Shown in pieces: positions 33,674 through 43,229 of a stretch of 64,000 bases of DNA (position 1 is its first letter; every line of letters begins with the position of its first letter). Source of the DNA: Halocaridina rubra (taxonomy: Eukaryota > Arthropoda > Malacostraca > Decapoda > Atyidae); assembly GCA_037179515.1 (NCBI GenBank), contig JAXCGZ010020995.1:36251-100250 (forward strand). The letters are read 5' to 3'. A model generated the notes under the pieces. That model did no database searches. It had not been told where the DNA came from and saw only the letters and a program-made list of their open reading frames with translations. The position numbers were made by a program, and so were the translations under genes.

Positions 33674-34336
33674 CCGAACAGACAGACTGATTTTATAAAT
33701 TTATTTTTATTTTGCTTTTTAACATTGCACATGAAACCCGATTACCATTGGCTCGATTATTGAAATGAATGAATCTTAGGCTGCACACGAAAATTTTCGC
33801 GCTAGAAACGTTGCGGATAAGAAATTTTTCTTTATTTTCAATATTGATTATGGTAACTAATATTTTCTTGTTTCCCATGTGGTAAACAATATTTCAGGAA
33901 ATCTACATGAGATTATGTGGTAACAGACTTAAGAAATTTTGCATGACGAGAAGACGTGTTATTTAAAATTTCATTTATTTGCGTGATAAGATTGAGTTTT
34001 AAAACATTCGTGTTTTATATATCCGTTAAAGGGTGATACTTGTTAGGAATTGTTTAATTTCCTTGGAATTAGGAATTGGGAGAAAGCATATTAAGTATTT
34101 TTGCTTATAATTGTGTTTTATATTCAAGCATTGACTGCTCATAGATTGGAAGAAAACTTTGGTGTCATTTATCGAGCCTAGGCTAAGCCTTTCATGTGTT
34201 TGAGTTGTCACATGAAAATAAATTTTCTCATTAATAGTAGAAATGTGTAATCTGGCTGCCTAGTAAGCTGTTAGCTTATCGTTGGTGTATTTTGCATAGG
34301 ATCTGTGCCCTTTTGGTAACACTCCAGAATTTTACA
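33674..34336 (+). other. Gmr1-C leader, proximal part
   Basis: Untranslated leader between primer-binding site and the first tandem array. No conserved frame is visible. Confidence 0.6.
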
Positions 34337-34660
34337 TACGACATTTTATTTGTGGGTACTGCCATATACGCGCTCATACGCAGGCACGACCGCGATACTG
34401 TACTTGTTCGTATTACTTACGACATTTTATTTGTGGGTACTGCCATATACGCGCTCATACGCAGGCACGACCGCGATACTGTACTTGTTCGTATCACTTA
34501 CGACATTTTATTTGTGGGTACTGCTATATACGCGCTCATACGCAGGCACGACCGCGATACTGTACTTGTTCGTATTACTTACGACATTTTATTTGTGGGT
34601 ACTGCCATATATGCGCTCATACGCAGGCACGACCACTATACTGTACTTGATTGTACTCTC
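34337..34660 (+). repeat. Gmr1-C leader array 1: four 81-bp units
   Basis: Units start TACGACATTTTATTTGTGGG at 34337, 34418, 34499 and 34580, an exact 81-bp period. Each has GTACTGCCATATACGCGCTC then GCAGGCACGACCGCGATACT. Units differ by single substitutions. Because 81 is a multiple of three, two overlapping frames stay open across the array, giving an apparent 27-residue protein repeat, which I read as a by-product. Confidence 0.92.
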
Positions 34661-34722
34661 AGGCACTGGGTGCTAGTCGGTAAAATTCGTTGTTACTCAT
34701 TCCTTTCATTTGCACCATAACT

Positions 34723-35110
34723 GCAGGTACTGCCACGTATTGCTGTTAAGCAGGCACGACTGCCATTCTGTATTACCAGTGTTTCATACACTGTTTTGCA
34801 ACATTTTGTTGCTGTTGCACTTGATTGTGTTGCTCATTCCTTTCATTTGCACAATAACTGCAGGTACTGCCACATATTGCTGTTAAGCAGGCACGACTGC
34901 CATTCTGTATTACCAGTGTTTCATGCACTGTTTTGCAACATATTGTTGCTGTTGCACTTGATTGTGTTGCTCATTCCTTTCATTTGCACAATAACCGCAG
35001 GTACTGCCATATATTGTTGTTAAGCAGGCACGACTGCCATTCTGTACTACCAGTGTTTCATGCACTGTCTTGCAACATTTTGCTGCTGTTGCACTTGATT
35101 GAATTTTGAG
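34723..35110 (+). repeat. Gmr1-C leader array 2: three 137-bp units
   Basis: GCAGGTACTGCCA recurs at 34723, 34860 and 34997, an exact 137-bp period. Each unit also holds GCAGGCACGACTGCCATTCT and CAGTGTTTCAT(A/G)CACTGT. The core GGTACTGCCA...GCAGGCACGAC is shared with the units of array 1, although the rest differs. Confidence 0.92.
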
Positions 35111-35296
35111 TCACTTTTATGGTGAGATTTTGAGATCACTTTTACGTTTAAGTTTGAACTGTGGTGTTGAATCTTTTTTTTCTCTCCTTGGTGTTGTGTG
35201 GTTCTTTCATTTTTTTTTTCTACTACTGTATTGTAGAGATTTGTTTTTCTGTGTGGTTGTTTTGGCACTTCGTTATTGACTGTTTAGGAAACCACC

Positions 35297-38200
35297 ATGG
35301 CAACCAGGCAGGCACAGGAAACAAACATGGAAACCATCCAAACATTCGATGAGGAGCGTTACCTAGACACAATGATTGCTAGGGGTGAGAGATACGGTCT
35401 TTCCCCAGAGAAGAAGCTCTTCGAATGGGCTCATGAGAAGATGGTTGAACGCCGAAATAAGCTGGAGGCACAAGCACGTGAGGAGGCACAAGCACAACGT
35501 GAGGAGGCACAAGCAAAACGTGAGGAGGCACAAGCACAACGTGAGGAGGCACGAGCACAACGTGAGGAGGCACAAGCACAACGTGAACATGAGCTTGCGC
35601 TTGCTCGGCTTCAAGCGGGAATCCCAGACAGTGGTCTTTCAACTGGAAATGGGAACCAGCCTCGGGAGAGGCCCTCCCCAATACCAAAGTACGAGGACGA
35701 CGGCAGGCAACCGCTTGATTCTTACATCCGCTCTTTCGAAAGTCTTGCGGCAGTTAACGAAGGCACAGAGTTTGAGAAGAGTCGTTGGCTGCTAACCTCC
35801 ATGCCACCCCGTCTGCTCTCCCTGGTCAGTGAACTCGACCAAATGCAACTGAGGGACTATGAGAAAGTTAAAAGCACACTCCTGGCCTCACAGAACCTTT
35901 CACCAGCTGAGTGTCGTGCTAGGTATCTTTCTGCTTTCCCATTGAAGGAGGAGAACTGTAGTACCTTTGGCAAACGCAAGGCTCGCCTCTTTAATGATTG
36001 GTTACGGGTTGCAAAGTGTCCTCGTGAGAAGTTGTATGCGTTCTTGATGTTTGATGCAATTGCCAATGAACTTCCTCCAGATGTTGTTGCATATGTAAGG
36101 ACTCAGCTTAAGGATGAGATCGACTACGAGAAAAGTCTAGCTGCTGTGGACGAGTACCTCCAGCACAACCAGCCCGGAGTACGTCTCTGTGATGTTTTGA
36201 GGGCAAGAAGGGCCGATTCCAAGGTTCGTCCTCAGAGTTGTATCTCCCCCGCAGCAAGCCATGATTCTCACCGGAAAGGAGATCATAGGAACGGGAAGCA
36301 CAAGGGCCCCTCGCAGAACTCACATCGTCCAGCACATCTTCCTTACACTCCAAAGCCTTATTACGGCAATGCACCCACACTCAAGAAGGATAACTCAGTA
36401 AGAACTAAGCCTCAGCAGTTCAGAGGCAAAGGCCATTACTCTGCTCCTCCTTCCCAGGGTTTTCAGCAAAACTCTAAGAGCCACCACGCTCCCTCACACA
36501 GCGGCGGCCCACAAAGCCGTCCGGCCACGCACATGGCCCATGCTGTAGAAATAAGGCCAGAAAGGGCCACTGGGGATAACGCCGAGGAACCTACGAACAA
36601 ACTTGCCAATGTGGAACTCACCGAATGGGGTAATCCGCAGGTGATCCCAAAATGTCTAGGAACTATAAATGGTGTGGAAGTTGAGATAGCCCTCGACACA
36701 GGGGCCAATGGCATATTTGTTGACGAGAGATTCGTCAGGGATGAAGATTATACCGGCGAAGTCGTTCGTGTGCGGGTTGCTGAAGGAACACCCCAAATAC
36801 GACGCTGCTGTGTCATTAACCTGGATTGTAAATACTACAAGGGAAAAGCCCCAGCTGTGGCAATGATTGAGCTTATGTACCCTGTCTTGATGGGTCGTGC
36901 ACTGAACCTAGTTCCTACTTTCCAGGCCGACCTCTACCATAAGGACATTTCTCGTTATAACTTCCCTCAGGGGAAGTCACATGAAGCCATTTCAGCAGCA
37001 ACTCCTGGCATCGATGCCAAGAATATGGACGATTCTCCGACTGACTCCGTTGAGTCTGCTGCAGTCAGTACACGTAATGTGGAATGCGGAGAGTTTCCCC
37101 CTCCTTTACCAGATGATGCACCTCTCGAGCCATTGAAGTCCCGTCCAGACTTTGCCAAATTGCAGCAAGACTGCCCCAGCCTCAAACGCTGGATGCAGCA
37201 GGCCACCGAGAGAAGGACCTTCACAGTGAGAGGAGGAGGCAAGATCACTTACGCCCTTGAAGATGGAGTACTTCGTAGGCATGTGACTCAAGATGGCCAC
37301 ACCTTTAAACAATTGGTGGTGCCCGCTTCGTTGCGCCGCCAGGCTATGTATGTGGCACACCATTTACCTCTGAGTGGACACAGAGGCAAAGCAAAAACTC
37401 GGCAGGTCCTTCAGAAGGCTTTTGCATGGCCAAACATGTACACCGAGGTAGACAGATATGTAGGCTCCTGCCCTGTCTGTCAATCCACCTCAACGGCACC
37501 GGTACCGAAAGTTCCCCTGGGGATAACTAAGCTCTCAATGGAGCCATTTTCCAAGGTCGCTATGGACATACTAGGTCCTATTAATCCAGCTTCGTCCACG
37601 GGAAAAAAATTCCTCCTGGTATATGTTGACCTGGCAACAAGGTACCCAGATGCAGTGCCACTGCCTTCTATCACAACTGAAGCAGTTGCTCAAGCCCTAT
37701 TTGAAATGTGCTCCAGGGTTGGCTTTCCTGAGCAGGTCACTTCTGACAATGGAAGTCAGTTTACAAGTAGGCACTTTGAGGCTTTCTGCAACCTTTTAGA
37801 AATCAAGCACATTCGTACGAGTGTCTATCATGCCCAATCAAATGGAGCATGCGAACGCTATAACGGGACATTGAAGCGATGTTTGCGCAAGCTAGTGATA
37901 GATATGCCTAGGCAGTGGGACAAGTACGTCCCTGCTGCACTTTTCTCCTTCAGAGACACGCCCCACGACACTACTGGATACTCGCCTTTCGAGATGATTT
38001 ATGGTCATAAGGTCAGAGGCCCAGTAGAATTCTTGGCAGAATGTTGGGATTCACCTACCATCGAAGATGACGATAGGGACGTTCATGAGTATATTTTGAA
38101 GTTTTCGTCTCACCTCAAAAAGGCATGGAAAACTGCACAATTAGCCATTAAGGGTCACCAGCAGACTGCCAAGCTCCTCTTTGACAAGCGTGCGCGGCGT

Positions 38201-39115
38201 CGTGCCCTGACACCCGGAGATCGAGCTCTGTTACTTCTTCCAACAGATACCGGCAAGCTAATGCTACGCTGGAAAGGACCGTACACTGTGGTACACCGGG
38301 TGACCCCTGACAATTATGTGCTAAATGTTGATGGCATTAACCGGAAATACCACATTAACCAGCTGAAGCTTTATTGTGAGGACCCGGAGGCCCACAGGGA
38401 TCCTGCGCTGGCGCTCCCAGCAACCCCTATAGATGCCTCAAGCATCAACAGAACCTCTGAGGCTGCAGCAACACAGGTGCTCCATTATAGCCACCCCTTA
38501 CTTCCTATATTGGAATACTCCACCCTTGCAGTGGAGACAGACTTACGGGAGTGGAGTTTTTCTGAAGAAGCCCCTCTGGCCACAGCCACCGCCCTTGCAA
38601 TTGAAGACATAAGCTTAGCTTTTGATGATGGTAAGGATCCTGCCATTCCCACACACCGAAAAGAAAGTGTGAGTAATTGTATTATTAACTCCAGACTGCA
38701 ACCAAGTCAACGGGAACAGCTGAACAAGCTATTTGAGGACTATGAGAACGTCTTCAACGACCTCCCAGGCATTACCACTACCCTTGAGCATCATGTCAGA
38801 CTGACTGACCCAGAGCCATTTCGGCATTCCTATGGTCTTCCCCACCAGCTGTCCTTACGGCTGAAGGAAGATCTTGACACTTGGGTCCGCCTCGGAATAG
38901 TTGAAAAGAGCATTTCGCCTTGGTGTTCGCCGTTACTGGCAGTGCGTAAGCGAGATGGCAGTCACAGGTTCTGCCTTGACTGTCGTAAGCTTAACTCCCG
39001 TACCATCTTTGATGGAGAGCCCATTGCTGACGCCGAGCATATTTTCTCGTTGCTTTCTCAAGCCGTTACCTGTCCAAGTTGGATCTGGCCAGTGGATTTT
39101 GGCAAGTCCCGTTGA
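35297..39115 (+). CDS. gag-pol: Gmr1-C Gag-protease-integrase-RT(5') polyprotein
   Basis: One 1272-residue frame starting at ATG 35297 in a strong context (ACCACCATGG). Residues about 56-100 are imperfect 7-residue repeats (REEAQAQ), a highly charged coiled coil. A capsid-like region follows (PLDSYIRSFESLAAV, WLLTSMPPRLLSLV, CPREKLYAFLMFDAI); I see no CCHC knuckle, only a basic His/Lys-rich stretch. Protease: IALDTGANGIFVD at residues about 464-476. Integrase: HH..CPVC zinc finger at 689-727, then MDILGPI, TSDNGSQF and NGACERYN, giving D, D and E with 35-residue spacing, and RWKGPYTVV at about 992. RT begins near residue 1135 (SPWCSPLLAVRKRDGSHRFC, LDCRKLN). The last ~20 residues are out of frame: a one-base deletion near 39060 cuts the RT. 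Confidence 0.9.
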   Translation: MATRQAQETNMETIQTFDEERYLDTMIARGERYGLSPEKKLFEWAHEKMVERRNKLEAQAREEAQAQREEAQAKREEAQAQREEARAQREEAQAQREHELALARLQAGIPDSGLSTGNGNQPRERPSPIPKYEDDGRQPLDSYIRSFESLAAVNEGTEFEKSRWLLTSMPPRLLSLVSELDQMQLRDYEKVKSTLLASQNLSPAECRARYLSAFPLKEENCSTFGKRKARLFNDWLRVAKCPREKLYAFLMFDAIANELPPDVVAYVRTQLKDEIDYEKSLAAVDEYLQHNQPGVRLCDVLRARRADSKVRPQSCISPAASHDSHRKGDHRNGKHKGPSQNSHRPAHLPYTPKPYYGNAPTLKKDNSVRTKPQQFRGKGHYSAPPSQGFQQNSKSHHAPSHSGGPQSRPATHMAHAVEIRPERATGDNAEEPTNKLANVELTEWGNPQVIPKCLGTINGVEVEIALDTGANGIFVDERFVRDEDYTGEVVRVRVAEGTPQIRRCCVINLDCKYYKGKAPAVAMIELMYPVLMGRALNLVPTFQADLYHKDISRYNFPQGKSHEAISAATPGIDAKNMDDSPTDSVESAAVSTRNVECGEFPPPLPDDAPLEPLKSRPDFAKLQQDCPSLKRWMQQATERRTFTVRGGGKITYALEDGVLRRHVTQDGHTFKQLVVPASLRRQAMYVAHHLPLSGHRGKAKTRQVLQKAFAWPNMYTEVDRYVGSCPVCQSTSTAPVPKVPLGITKLSMEPFSKVAMDILGPINPASSTGKKFLLVYVDLATRYPDAVPLPSITTEAVAQALFEMCSRVGFPEQVTSDNGSQFTSRHFEAFCNLLEIKHIRTSVYHAQSNGACERYNGTLKRCLRKLVIDMPRQWDKYVPAALFSFRDTPHDTTGYSPFEMIYGHKVRGPVEFLAECWDSPTIEDDDRDVHEYILKFSSHLKKAWKTAQLAIKGHQQTAKLLFDKRARRRALTPGDRALLLLPTDTGKLMLRWKGPYTVVHRVTPDNYVLNVDGINRKYHINQLKLYCEDPEAHRDPALALPATPIDASSINRTSEAAATQVLHYSHPLLPILEYSTLAVETDLREWSFSEEAPLATATALAIEDISLAFDDGKDPAIPTHRKESVSNCIINSRLQPSQREQLNKLFEDYENVFNDLPGITTTLEHHVRLTDPEPFRHSYGLPHQLSLRLKEDLDTWVRLGIVEKSISPWCSPLLAVRKRDGSHRFCLDCRKLNSRTIFDGEPIADAEHIFSLLSQAVTCPSWIWPVDFGKSR

Positions 39116-40131
39116 GCGAGACTACCAAGCCTCTTACAGCTTTTTCCACAAGATATGGTCTATATCAGTTCAGGGTCATGCCTTTTGGTATGGTAAATGC
39201 CCCTGGCTGCTTCAGCAGACTCATGAGGATAGTACTACAGGATCTCGACAATGTTTCATGCTTTATAGACGACATCCTGGTGCATTCTAAGGATTGGTCA
39301 TCGCACCTCGAGACTCTCCGCAGAGTTCTCACTCGTCTGAACCAGCATGGACTTCACTTAAAGCCTTCCAAATGTGAGATTGGTTTCACACAATTGCAGT
39401 ATCTCGGCCACGTGGTTGGAGAAGGAGTTATGTCCCCTTTACATGACAGGGTACAAGCTATTAAGGATATGGAGAAACCTGCCACTGTCACTCAACTGAG
39501 ATCATTCCTGGGTAGTGTCGGCTACTACCAACGGTTCATTCCACACTTTAATACTATCGCTGCCCCTTTGCAGCAACTGACCTCCTCGAAGCAAAGTAAA
39601 TCCTCCCCTGTCAAATGGACAGATGAAGCGGAGAGAGCATTTTTCAAGCTCCGAGAAGCATTGGCAGGTGAGCCAGTATTACAACTGGTAAACCCTGATT
39701 TTCCATTTATCTTGCAGACCGACGCCTCAGACGAAGGCCTGGGTGCCGTGCTCTTGCAAGCCCGATCAGACAACTCAGCAGAAGTAGCTCCAGTGCGATA
39801 TGCAAGCCGCAGGCTTCGCCCTGCAGAGCGAAATTACTCCACTGTGGAGAAGGAAGCTCTAGCTGCATATTGGGCCATAAAGAAATTTGAAGTCCATCTG
39901 TATGGCCAACATTTTACACTGAGAACCGACCACCGACCTCTCCTATATTTACAGACTGCAGACAAGCTAAATCCTCGTCTGAAAAGGTGGGCACTTTACC
40001 TGAATCTTTTCAAATTCACTGCCCAACATGTTCATGGCAAGGACAATGACCTTGCTGATCTACTAAGTCGACGGTCGTTACCCTCAAATGAGGAAGCTGG
40101 TGCTGTTAGCCTAAATTTGGCTAGTCAGTAA
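39079..40131 (+). CDS. pol: Gmr1-C RT (3') and RNase H
   Basis: Continues the polyprotein in the -1 register after the lesion near 39060. RT: LDLASGFWQVPLSE, YQFRVMPFGMVNAPGCFSRL, catalytic FIDDILVHS (FIDD at 39262-39273; the usual motif is YxDD or FxDD, so active-site aspartates are kept) and YLGHVVGEGV. RNase H: LQTDASDEGLGAVLL, STVEKEALAAYWAIKKFE, LRTDHRPLLYL and HVHGKDNDLADLLSRR, all catalytic positions present. It ends GAVSLNLASQ with no integrase after it, as expected since integrase is upstream. The ATG at 39079 is internal to RT and not a natural start. Confidence 0.9.
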   Translation: MDLASGFWQVPLSETTKPLTAFSTRYGLYQFRVMPFGMVNAPGCFSRLMRIVLQDLDNVSCFIDDILVHSKDWSSHLETLRRVLTRLNQHGLHLKPSKCEIGFTQLQYLGHVVGEGVMSPLHDRVQAIKDMEKPATVTQLRSFLGSVGYYQRFIPHFNTIAAPLQQLTSSKQSKSSPVKWTDEAERAFFKLREALAGEPVLQLVNPDFPFILQTDASDEGLGAVLLQARSDNSAEVAPVRYASRRLRPAERNYSTVEKEALAAYWAIKKFEVHLYGQHFTLRTDHRPLLYLQTADKLNPRLKRWALYLNLFKFTAQHVHGKDNDLADLLSRRSLPSNEEAGAVSLNLASQ

Positions 40132-40766
40132 AGATTACTTCTCTAATGTGTTGTTTATTTTTATGTTTATCTTTTATGTCTTTAATACTGTACTGTACTT
40201 GTTTACTTTAGCGTACAAACGTTATTCCTAATGGAAAACGAAAAAGATGAAGAATAATTTTTTGATCGTAGTTTTATATTTCCCTTTGTGGGACTTTGAA
40301 AGCCAGAACTTGGCAGAAACATTTTAGTTTAGTGCTGAATAGCTGAATGTTTTAAATCCAGTCGCCAATGTTAATGACGACGTGGTTCAAATGTTTAATT
40401 TGCGTATACTGTATTTTATTTTGTATATTATATTATTGCCTTCTTGCATGTGAAGCATTCATAAACTTAAATATTGATATTCACTGATATCTAATTGTGA
40501 TTTAATTTTCTTGAAATTTGAATTTGATCACATTTCTTTTATGTTTTGCATGTCATTTAATGTTTTGTTTACAAGACTTGTTTACTTTTACTAATAGTAT
40601 GATATGTTCCAGTGGTGGATCCCATTCTTATTGTTCATGTGTTCTTTTCCATGAGAAGGATATCTCATCCCTCATAATAACACTGAAGTCACCGTAACTT
40701 CCTCTGTTCTTTTTTCGCTTTCTGTAGTAGAATTTTGCTAAATCAATATTCTCTAGAAAGGGCCTT
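40132..40766 (+). other. Gmr1-C 3' untranslated region
   Basis: 635 bases between the RNase H stop and the 3' LTR, without a supported gene. A short purine stretch AGAAAGGG (40756-40763) just before the LTR is the probable polypurine tract. A 68-codon minus-strand frame here has no known signature. Confidence 0.7.
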
Positions 40767-42729
40767 TGTGACAGAGTGTTTCGCTCAATGTCAACAGAGG
40801 CTGTTAGATGCCTTAAAAAATAAATTAGTAACATAACTGTTATATTCTAACTAAAAAAATAAATTTAACATAACTGTTATTTTCTAACTAAAAAAATAAT
40901 TCCCACTTCTTGACTTTCGCAGATTATGATTATTTGCAATTTGTATTTTAGCCTATAGCTAATTCTATATAGCTTATTTACTCTTCTTGTACGTGTAGAA
41001 GTATAGCCCCAATATAAAGGCTGCTCCTATTTTTCTGTCTGCAACGAGCCAAGAAAATTAAGAAACAAATAACCAGTAACCTAACTTTTCATTATTATTC
41101 TCGTTTTATTTTATTTGCTTCCACTTGTTGCACCTAAAAATACTGTCTCTCCCTTGCATCTCTGCTATAATTGCCTGCCAGGGACCACCACTAAAATAGT
41201 CCTTAAAATGATATCAGAGCCAATTACTGCTCTAGGAATGTCTCCTACAGATGACGTCACGAGGCACAAGGAGACGCTCTCTTTTGGCGCCGAGACTGCC
41301 CAGAGGCAACATCTCGCCTGGGTAGTCTAAGTTTATTTTCAAATTCCAATTACGTGGCATCTTCACAGGAATTCATCTAGCACAACAAGGAATTCATCTA
41401 GCACAACAAGGTGAGGGATAGTGTATGGTAAAGCTCGTGGGTCAAGCAAATTGGTTTATTTTCGAGAATTAGTTACATTCGTTACTGGATAAATCTTATG
41501 GATTTCTATTCTCAGATTCCATTCCCAGTCACACGAAATTTTGTAGATTACCACACTGGAATCTCACATGCCAAAGTTAATTCCTTAACCTGTAAATTAC
41601 AGCTGATATATATTGCTGAGAAGTTTCTTTTCACTGAATGTGATAAACGAAAATCTCATCCTCTGAAGACTGGTTATGAGCCCGTAAAAATCTATCTCTC
41701 TTCCTAATAAATTCTAATTTCATTTCACCCCTTTCTATCATCGTAAATAAAGTGTTTTACTTCAAAAACTCGTCAATAAAGCTATTTGCCAAAAAACAAA
41801 ATTGCAAATATTCAAAAGGTAATTTTTCCCAGTTGGCTATGCAAATATTTCTTGTTAACCACAATTTAATGAATGCATACCGTATTTATCTTGCTAATTC
41901 TTCATATGTTGGGGATAAAGTGTTTTGAGTTATAAGTTGCAAATACCTCAAAAGGTGGTTTTGCACCCTTTTTTTTCATTGCAAAGTTCTTGATAACTAA
42001 AAGTGAATGAATACTGTATTTATCTCGTAGATTCTTCCTTTATCCTAAATAGAGTGTTTTACCATATTAATTGCATATCAGTAATAAGCATTGCAACTTT
42101 TGTGGTTGCCCACAATTTAAGGAATACATACAGTACTGTATTTGTCTTGCTTATTCTTCATTTATTGTGAATATATTATTTTCTTTAAAACCAGTAAAGA
42201 ATTAATGTTTTGTATGCTATTATGGTAGCATAAATATTTCTGGTTAGCTGTGAATAACCTATATATATTCATCCAGTAGAATGACATTGGAAACTCATTA
42301 TATGTGTGCTCATGCTTTCAGTTTCCCATTATAAACAGTGTGTCATTTCTGTTTCTGAAATTGCAGTGTCCTGTATTCTACTCTGCCTGTGTGACAGAGG
42401 TAATCATCGAGTTGAGGCCAAAGTCTTGGCATACGTCCGTGGTGCCGGGAAACGAACTCATACTCACCTCCTCCGGGATTCGAGGCAGCATTTCATAAAA
42501 TTTAATTTGAGAAATTTAATTCAATTCTTTTAATGTCATTGCATTTCCAAAATTAAAAGAAAGTTGAATTCTGAGTTTCATTTAACCGACTAATGGTAAT
42601 AAAAATGGGGTGTTCAAGTACAAATATCTGTCCTGTCTGTTTGTGAGCTCTTAACCGAGCTCGGTACTTTGAGTCCCCTTAGTAAAACAGAATCTTAACA
42701 ACACTCTAGCATCTTTAAACCCCCCCACA
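40767..42729 (+). repeat. Gmr1-C 3' LTR
   Basis: 1963 bp, almost identical to the 5' LTR. Differences seen by eye: one extra A in an A-run near 40855, TTATATTC versus TTATTTTC near 40843, and CCAATTACG versus CCAGTTACG near 41348. Followed by GTCTC. Confidence 0.92.
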
Positions 42730-42734
42730 GTCTC

Positions 42735-43105
42735 TTTGACCTTTTTCGTTGCCGATCAAAGGTCAGAGACCGTGCTAAGGATTATTGCTCTGAAAATAAA
42801 CACTAAAGCTCGCCGCCTACTTCCTGAGAAAAGATGAAAAATATTCACCTTCGATTTTTCTTGCCACTGACCGATGGGTGAGTAGATAGGTCAAAAGGAA
42901 TTATAAAACAACTAAAGTGAGAAAGAATAATTCATATATATTCTCTACTTATTTCAATATGGTATAAAGTAATTTTATAATAAAATTCGGCCTAATGATT
43001 TGGCAGTGGAAGTCTAATTTATTTACGGCCAGTCATTTTTGTATACTGCCAAATGTAAGGAATCTGGCCGCAAAAACGGTCATCTGGCAACCCTGCCCAC
43101 TGGCC
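42735..43105. repeat. Interspersed repeat, continuation of the Tigger-linked remnant
   Basis: Continues the sequence interrupted at 31689. Across 42735-43105 it aligns, in reverse complement, with 56280-56655, including CACTGACCGATGGGTGAGTA and, at the outer end, ACGGTCATCTGGCAACCCTG. It has no coding signature. CAGGGTTGCCAGATGACCGT may be the end of a repeat element, since both copies stop there. Confidence 0.75.
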
Positions 43106-43229
43106 TTTAGATAAATTTAAATTTATGGTCGTTCCACTATCTTGGGCTTATATGGACATGAGCTTCTAAACATCATGGTGTCACCATTCCAATTGATAGT
43201 ATGCCCGTGTTCCCTCATATGGAATCCAT
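43106..43229. other. No recognisable gene
   Basis: Unannotated spacer; nothing recognised. Confidence 0.4.

Larger units (their letters stand above)
31690..42729 (+). mobile_element. Gmr1-C: Gmr1-like Ty3/gypsy element, integrase before RT
   Basis: LTRs of 1962 and 1963 bp (31690-33651, 40767-42729) differ at about three positions by eye. GTCTC flanks both ends (31685-31689, 42730-42734). The primer-binding site TGGCGCCCGAACAGGGAC (33656-33673) is complementary to the 3' end of tRNA-Lys. The coding order is gag, protease, integrase, RT, RNase H. Ordinary Ty3/gypsy elements have RT before integrase; the order seen here defines the Gmr1-like branch. No env. A single frameshift in RT near 39060 breaks an otherwise intact element, so it is a very recent insertion. 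Confidence 0.9.

Noticed and set aside
34292..34720. 142-codon frame with a 27-residue protein repeat
   Set aside because: It is explained by an 81-bp tandem DNA repeat in the Gmr1-C leader; the period is divisible by three, and no product is recognisable. Kept only as a low-interest finding.
34337..35110. CRISPR-like array
   Set aside because: Units are 81 and 137 bp, homogenised throughout and without unique spacers. The genome is eukaryotic and the array lies in a retrotransposon leader.
39050..39120. Programmed frameshift within the Gmr1-C polyprotein
   Set aside because: The shift falls inside the RT fold, between two conserved motifs, not at a domain boundary, and there is no slippery heptamer. 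A one-base deletion or sequence error is simpler.
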